From: Desulfobulbaceae bacterium
Lineage (GTDB): Bacteria > Desulfobacterota > Desulfobulbia > Desulfobulbales > SURF-16
Assembly: GCA_024763115.1 (NCBI GenBank)
Contig: JANTGB010000055.1
Span: forward strand, 1 to 10,371
DNA: 10,371 nt
Direction: 5' to 3'
Notes under the pieces: generated by a model
Databases searched by the model: none
What the model saw: the letters and a program-made list of their open reading frames with translations, nothing else
Told to the model about the DNA's origin: nothing
Shown here: positions 6,807-10,371 of the stretch, piece after piece
Numbering within the stretch: position 1 is the first letter of the stretch
Layout: every line of letters starts with the position of its first letter
Program-made: the position numbers and the translations under genes

Positions 6807-6841
6807 AAAAAATGTTTATTTTTAACGGGCATGGCCGCAAT

Positions 6842-6876
6842 AAAAAAATCCCCGGCTGAGGAAAAAAACCGGGGAT
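6842..6876 (-). terminator. Rho-independent terminator of the selenoprotein gene
   Basis: On the minus strand an 8-bp perfect stem ATCCCCGG (6876-6869) pairs with CCGGGGAT (6855-6848) around a 13-nt loop. A run of seven Us follows (6847-6841). It begins 26 nt after the TAA of the HesB-like gene. It implies that the gene is mostly transcribed alone and that bpt needs another promoter. Confidence 0.85.
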
Positions 6877-6901
6877 CAAGGGAAAGAAATAAAAAAAATT
6901 T

Positions 6902-7231
6902 TTAACCGCAGGTGCCTGAACTGCAACTGCCGCATGATGATCCGCTGCTTAACGGAATTCTGGAAGCAATTGAAAAACCGGAACGGGGGCCGGCATCAAC
7001 AAAATCAACCTTGATGGCGCCGCATTTGGTAAGCAGAGAAGTTTCCACCAGGAATTTCAGATCATCCTGATCAAAAACTGAATCAGTATCTTTTGGCTCA
7101 TCCAGAGCCAGTCCCAGTGAGGGACCGGATCAGCCACCCTGCATAAGGGCTATCCTGATGGCAGAATTAATATTATTCTGCTCAAGATAGGCTTTTAAGT
7201 TCCTTATTGCCGTATCTGTAACTTCAAACAT
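6902..7231 (-). CDS. HesB/IscA-like selenoprotein with in-frame UGA = selenocysteine 34
   Basis: Read through one in-frame TGA (7130-7132), this gives a 109-aa protein beginning MFEVTDTAIRNLKAYLEQ and ending at TAA. Around the UGA it reads ALMQGGUSGPSLGLALDEP (28-46). The U falls where A-type Fe-S carriers (IscA/HesB, motif GGCSGF) have their first cluster cysteine. Both sides stay in one frame and keep family features, including KVDFVDAGPRSGFSI at 74-88 and a Cys-rich tail with Cys100, 103 and 108, plus Cys70. A HesB-related selenoprotein family (TIGR01911) is known in which Sec replaces this Cys. The likely role is Fe-S or metal handling in the cytosol; the exact function is unknown. AGGAGG lies 6 nt before the ATG. 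A SECIS candidate lies at 7094-7110. The gene would otherwise be called as a 33-codon fragment or missed. Confidence 0.9.
7094..7110 (-). promoter_or_regulatory. Candidate bacterial SECIS hairpin
   Basis: On the coding strand a perfect 6-bp stem TGGCTC/GAGCCA closes a 5-nt loop TGGAT, 26-30 nt after the UGA codon. Bacterial SECIS elements typically show a short stem, an apical loop with G among its first two bases, and a loop 16-37 nt downstream of the UGA. This hairpin meets all three. A second stem, CCGGTCCC/GGGACTGG with loop TCACT (7108-7128), lies immediately next to the UGA and overlaps it by 3 nt. It may stack below or compete with the first stem. SelB binding is inferred. Confidence 0.6.
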
Positions 7232-7235
7232 AAAT

Positions 7236-7243
7236 AACCTCCT
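7236..7243 (-). promoter_or_regulatory. Strong ribosome binding site of the selenoprotein gene
   Basis: The minus strand reads AGGAGGTT, with AGGAGG 6 nt from the ATG at 7231. This is the best Shine-Dalgarno sequence in the window. It fixes the start codon of a gene that is interrupted by UGA, and supports its being translated rather than a relic. Confidence 0.85.
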
Positions 7244-7270
7244 GAATATTAAAAATAATAATTTTTATTT

Positions 7271-7299
7271 TTGACAAAGCATTTAAGTATTTATTTAAT
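7271..7299 (+). promoter_or_regulatory. Sigma-70-type promoter P1 towards pfkA
   Basis: A consensus TTGACA (7271-7276) is separated by 17 bases from TTTAAT (7294-7299). It would start transcription near 7306 and leave a leader of about 150 nt before pfkA. Its -10 overlaps that of the opposing promoter for the selenoprotein gene. Confidence 0.55.
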
Positions 7300-7325
7300 T
7301 TAAGTAAAATCATTGCTTATGTCAA
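7297..7325 (-). promoter_or_regulatory. Sigma-70-type promoter of the selenoprotein gene
   Basis: On the minus strand TTGACA (7325-7320) is spaced 17 bases from TAAATT (7302-7297). The expected start is near 7290, giving a leader of about 60 nt. The two opposing -35 boxes form an imperfect inverted repeat (ttgacaaagca at 7271-7281 against ttgacataagca), so the two promoters interlock. Confidence 0.5.
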
Positions 7326-7361
7326 TAGAAGAGCCTTTTTTTCCTGTAATTTAAAAGATGA

Positions 7362-7390
7362 TTGCAAGATGTCGGGCAAAAACATATAAT
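7362..7390 (+). promoter_or_regulatory. Sigma-70-type promoter P2 of pfkA
   Basis: TTGCAA (7362-7367), a 17-base spacer and a perfect TATAAT (7385-7390) lie about 60 nt upstream of the pfkA start codon. This is the most likely main promoter of the pfkA unit. It does not overlap the opposing promoter. Confidence 0.6.
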
Positions 7391-7457
7391 CAGATCAGTA
7401 CATTGACCGGTAAATAGCCGGGTTGTTTTTTTACATTATCTGCAGAGAAGGAATGTC

Positions 7458-8546
7458 ATGAAAAAAATTGTTATTTCAACCGGTGGCGGTGATGCTCCAG
7501 GGTTAAATGCGGTGATTTACGCAGTGGTCAAGGCTGCTGTTTCCCGGGGCTGGGAGGTGTTCGGCAGCAAGTGCGGTTACAAAGGATTGCTTGATCCGGA
7601 TGAACTTGTCCGTTTGACTCCGGAAAAGGTTGAGGATATTACTCCTACCGGCGGAACAATTCTGGGCTCGACAAACAAGGGCAATCCCTTTGCCATGCCC
7701 ATTGAAAATCTGGCCGGTGAGGTGCAGATTCGTGATGTTTCGGATCGGGTAATGAAGATTTTTACCCGGATGGGATTTACCTGTCACATAGCCGTGGGCG
7801 GTGACGGCAGCCTGGAAATAGCGCATCGGTTTGCCGTAGAAAAGGGCATGCCGGTGATCGGCGTTCCCAAGACCATTGATAACGATCTTGAGGCCACTCA
7901 ATTAACCTTTGGCTTTGATACCGCAGTGTCGACCGCAACCGAGGCCCTGGATAAACTCCATTCCACCGCCAAATCCCATGACCGGGTAATGGTAGTGGAG
8001 GTTATGGGCCGGGATTCCGGCTGGATTGCCTTGAATTCGGGGATTTCCGGGGGGGCTGATGTTATTTTGATCCCTGAGATTCCCTTTGACATGGAGAAAA
8101 TCTGCGAAAAAATTAATGATAATGAGCTGTATGATAAACATTACGCCATTGTTGTGGTGGCTGAAGGCGCCAAGGCCCGCGATCATGAGGTAATTCACAA
8201 GGGCGAGGGCGAGATTGGCCGTTCGGAAAAAATTCTGGGCGGTATTGGTCTCTGGGTGGCCCGGCAGATCAGTGAAATGACCGGCAAGGATACCCGTTCC
8301 CTGGTTTTGGGCCATTTGCAGCGCGGCGGCTCACCTACCACATTCGATCGTTTGCTGGCCCTGCGCTTCGGCGCTTCGGCGGTGCGTCTGGCAGAAGCGG
8401 AACAGTTTGATCACATGGTGGCCCTGGATGGTATTGACATGAAGGCCGTACCTTTAGCCGATGCCATCAAGGAACGGAAAAAGGTGCCTGTAGACTGTGA
8501 TAAGATTCTCACTGCCAGGGAAATTGGTATCTGTATGGGGAATTAG
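7458..8546 (+). CDS. pfkA: 6-phosphofructokinase (group III type, probably ATP-dependent)
   Basis: Phosphofructokinase makes fructose 1,6-bisphosphate from fructose 6-phosphate in glycolysis. The 362-aa cytosolic protein has GGGDAPG (9-15), GGDGS (114-118), PKTIDND (137-143, catalytic Asp141), MGRDSGW (183-189), PE at 206-207 and HLQRGG (286-291). The residue after GGD is Gly117, as in ATP-PFKs (Gly104 in E. coli). Lys138 stands where E. coli has Gly124 and PPi-PFKs have Lys. This mixed Gly/Lys pair is typical of group III PFKs, several of which use ATP, so the donor is probably ATP but PPi is not excluded. AAGGA precedes the ATG by 8 nt. The next gene starts 9 nt after the stop and is probably co-transcribed. 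Confidence 0.93.
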   Translation: MKKIVISTGGGDAPGLNAVIYAVVKAAVSRGWEVFGSKCGYKGLLDPDELVRLTPEKVEDITPTGGTILGSTNKGNPFAMPIENLAGEVQIRDVSDRVMKIFTRMGFTCHIAVGGDGSLEIAHRFAVEKGMPVIGVPKTIDNDLEATQLTFGFDTAVSTATEALDKLHSTAKSHDRVMVVEVMGRDSGWIALNSGISGGADVILIPEIPFDMEKICEKINDNELYDKHYAIVVVAEGAKARDHEVIHKGEGEIGRSEKILGGIGLWVARQISEMTGKDTRSLVLGHLQRGGSPTTFDRLLALRFGASAVRLAEAEQFDHMVALDGIDMKAVPLADAIKERKKVPVDCDKILTAREIGICMGN

Positions 8547-8555
8547 GAATATATT

Positions 8556-10175
8556 ATGTCGTTACATACCTGTGTTACTCCGCAAGGCGGATTCAGATAC
8601 TTAATTCATGACCCGCATTTCAAGGTAAAAAATCTGCGGGAAAAAGATAACATTGTCTCTTTAGGTGAATGTGACGGTGAGATATGCGATAACAGCCGCA
8701 ATTTTCCTCCTGCTGATATTAATGTGCAGCAGGCTGACCGGATTTATGAGATAGCCAACGCCTTTCCCTTTAAGGGCACGACGTTTATAAATACGGCCTG
8801 GGCCGATCCTGTTGCGGAAAATCCGGCAGAAATCAGGCTGCCGGCTGCAAAAGATGTATCATTAAGCGCGGCAGCGGCTCGCCGGCCGGCGACTGATCTT
8901 GATACGGTTTTTGCCTCTCTGCCCGAGCCCCTGCTTCTCGCCCTGGCCCAGACTTCAACAGATCCGGCTGATCTGGTGCGTCTGGCCCGGCAATGCTGTG
9001 AATTTGTTGATGATGATAACGGCAGCCCCCTGGGATTACTTTATAAAAAGGACGGCCGGGGCAGGCTGCGGGCAATTATCAGTAATTTTGAGCTGTTCGA
9101 AATCCTGGTCAATAACCCCTTTCTGCCTGGTGAGTATAAGGAAGTGATGGTTTTGCGGCCTGGAGCCCAGGGCAACAGTGAAATTGTCGGCGAGTGGTCG
9201 GCTGCGGGCGGTAAAAGCCATATTTTTGAATACCTGCGCCGCAATTCTTATATCCCCTGGGGCCATTATGCCGCCAACATGGCTGATGACGCAGTGCGCT
9301 ACCGGATAGCCGACCTGCTGGACGCAGACATGAGCGGGCTGCGTCATCTCTATTATCAGCGCACCTATGTCCGGCTGGCTGTGGAACTGGGCCTTAAGAT
9401 TCCAGGGGCGGGAAAAATGATTGAGCCTGTCCGGCTTGAGGAAATGCGGCTTGAGATTTTAAGAGCCCTTAAGCAGGGCGGGACGCTCAGGTTTAATTCA
9501 ACCCTCTGGGGCTGGAATTTCGGTTTTGACTGCGCCCCCACCGGCTATCGGCTTCATGCCTCGCATCAGCAGATTCACCAGCAGTTTGCCCTGCTGCCGG
9601 CAATGGTTCCCGTTCTTGTAAACAGTGAACCGGCAGGGGACAGTGAGGCCTATGGCTGCGGTGATCTTATCCGTGACTTTCTCCGCCGATATCATGCTGA
9701 TACCGGACAGAGGTTTTTTGTTGATTATATTGCCGCTATTCGCGCTAATGAGCGTATGGACGACAGGAAAGACCGGGAGAAGAGCCTGGTAGTTTATGAG
9801 GATGAAAATGTTATGCTTTTTGTCCCCAAGGCCCAGACCTCGCAATGGGAACTGCAGCTTATGACATTGCGGCCCATCGGCAATATTCTTGAGGCGGATC
9901 AAAAGACCAGAAATTCTTTGGATTATGCCATGTTAACTGCCCTAAGGGTTCTCACCGGCCTGGGGGCGAGGATGGTAACCAGCATCGAATACTCCAAACG
10001 TTTTACCGGCGAGGATAACGATCAGCATCTGCTCTATGCCTTTCTGCCGCGGATGCCGGAGTCGCCGGGAGCCTTCAGTGAACAGCAGCTGCGCTGGATC
10101 ATGGGACATTTTCCTGAAGATTTTGCCTTTGCCTGCCGGTGGCGGATGGCGGAAGCCGTAAATCAGACGACATAG
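8556..10175 (+). CDS. Uncharacterised 539-aa protein, possible GalT/HIT-like fold
   Basis: I cannot assign this protein to a named family. It has no signal peptide or membrane segment. An N-terminal region (1-95) is followed by an Ala-rich linker (97-112). A long middle part contains NSYIPWGHYAANMADDAVRY (230-249) and GLRHLYYQRTYVRLA (261-275). A His-rich site, HASHQQIHQQ (334-343), follows the segment LRFNSTLWGWNFGF (311-324). The last 130 residues (VVYEDENVMLFVPKAQTSQWELQLM, about 412-436, onward) resemble a degenerate HIT/GalT-type half. The layout recalls two-domain nucleotidyl-phosphate transferases such as GalT or ADP-glucose phosphorylase, but the canonical HxHxH triad is absent, so this is a weak inference. 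GGGGAATTAGGA precedes the ATG. Co-transcription with pfkA suggests a link to sugar-phosphate metabolism. Confidence 0.85.
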   Translation: MSLHTCVTPQGGFRYLIHDPHFKVKNLREKDNIVSLGECDGEICDNSRNFPPADINVQQADRIYEIANAFPFKGTTFINTAWADPVAENPAEIRLPAAKDVSLSAAAARRPATDLDTVFASLPEPLLLALAQTSTDPADLVRLARQCCEFVDDDNGSPLGLLYKKDGRGRLRAIISNFELFEILVNNPFLPGEYKEVMVLRPGAQGNSEIVGEWSAAGGKSHIFEYLRRNSYIPWGHYAANMADDAVRYRIADLLDADMSGLRHLYYQRTYVRLAVELGLKIPGAGKMIEPVRLEEMRLEILRALKQGGTLRFNSTLWGWNFGFDCAPTGYRLHASHQQIHQQFALLPAMVPVLVNSEPAGDSEAYGCGDLIRDFLRRYHADTGQRFFVDYIAAIRANERMDDRKDREKSLVVYEDENVMLFVPKAQTSQWELQLMTLRPIGNILEADQKTRNSLDYAMLTALRVLTGLGARMVTSIEYSKRFTGEDNDQHLLYAFLPRMPESPGAFSEQQLRWIMGHFPEDFAFACRWRMAEAVNQTT

Positions 10176-10197
10176 GACGGAAGCTGGATTTTATGAT

Positions 10198-10226
10198 GGC
10201 TGTCGACAGACAGCCGTTTTTATTTT
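10198..10226 (+). terminator. Rho-independent terminator of the pfkA unit
   Basis: A perfect 7-bp stem ggctgtc (10198-10204) and gacagcc (10209-10215) has a GACA tetraloop and is followed by GTTTTTATTTT. It starts 23 nt after the stop codon of the 539-aa gene. A repeat element begins immediately behind the U-tract, at 10227. Confidence 0.92.
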
Positions 10227-10371
10227 GTAACTACTCACGGGGTAAACGTCCTAACTACGCTAACCCTGGTAATTGTAATCGTTCACCAGCACCTCATCTT
10301 CGTCCATTTTGACCTGCTTACATAGCACCAGTATGCGGCGCAGGCCCAAATGAACAAATCTAAGGCACTGG
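10227..10371. mobile_element. Composite MITE copy running off the window end (copy D)
   Basis: The left end gtaactactca (10227-10237) and the next 41 bases match copy C (6624-6675) at 43 of 52 positions. From 10275 a second end-like sequence, gtaatcgttcacc, begins. From there on the DNA instead resembles copy A (shared ttacatagca and agtatgcg) and is the inverted counterpart of 1-95. The copy therefore looks like a nested or chimeric element. Its right end and any target duplication are outside the window. No coding region is seen in 10176-10371. Confidence 0.72.

Noticed and set aside
7108..7128. The 8-bp stem nearest the UGA as the SECIS itself
   Set aside because: Its loop TCACT lacks the G expected at the loop start and lies only 10-14 nt from the UGA. 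The next hairpin fits the rules better.
7130..7132. In-frame TGA as a nonsense mutation or sequencing error in a HesB gene
   Set aside because: The U position is exactly the conserved Cys of the family, selenoproteins with this layout are known, and a SECIS-like hairpin follows. A random stop there is less likely.
1..10371. Whole window as a composite transposon bounded by terminal inverted repeats
   Set aside because: It contains housekeeping genes and no transposase, and the two edge copies are incomplete. A contig ending in repeats explains this better.

Overview
The window looks like chromosomal DNA of a Gram-negative anaerobe, most likely Desulfobacterota (former Deltaproteobacteria). 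The best clue is a HesB/IscA-like selenoprotein gene of a type known mainly from that group. An ATP-PFK of the mixed 'group III' type and a bacterial Bpt fit the same assignment. This is inference from gene content; no rRNA or other taxonomic marker is present. The window has nine protein-coding genes, no tRNA or rRNA genes, no CRISPR and no transposase gene.

Minus strand, read from right to left. The selenoprotein gene (7231-6902) has an in-frame UGA at codon 34 and its own terminator. Next come bpt (6615-5890, N-end rule aminoacyl transferase), ispH (5735-4887, last step of the MEP isoprenoid pathway), ftsY (4740-3574, SRP receptor) and a membrane-anchored TerB/J-domain protein (3571-2732) 2 nt behind ftsY. 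After a long hairpin, a second unit holds a class I PLP aminotransferase (2368-1190) and, 5 nt later, a QTMAN/DUF3524-type glycosyltransferase (1184-120).

Plus strand. A bidirectional AT-rich promoter region (7232-7457) also drives pfkA (7458-8546) and a 539-aa protein of unknown function (8556-10175). The latter has weak resemblance to two-domain HIT/GalT-type nucleotidyl transferases, and a strong terminator follows it.

Between the genes lies a family of small non-coding elements with GTAAYYRYTCA-type inverted ends: 1-95, 2401-2589, 4757-4877, 6624-6806 and 10227-end. Two have perfect 8-bp target duplications. GTAA tips plus an 8-bp duplication are the signature of IS66-family transposition, so they are probably IS66-mobilised MITEs. 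The first and last copies run off the two window ends as a 95-bp inverted repeat. That suggests the sequence is a contig cut at repeats rather than a transposon. A nonamer-based hairpin and an octamer tandem array are also present.

The strongest points for a second look are the selenocysteine gene that ordinary ORF calling misses, the bacterial QTMAN homologue, the IS66-like MITE family (one copy sits 8 nt from the bpt start codon), and the unassigned 539-aa partner of pfkA.
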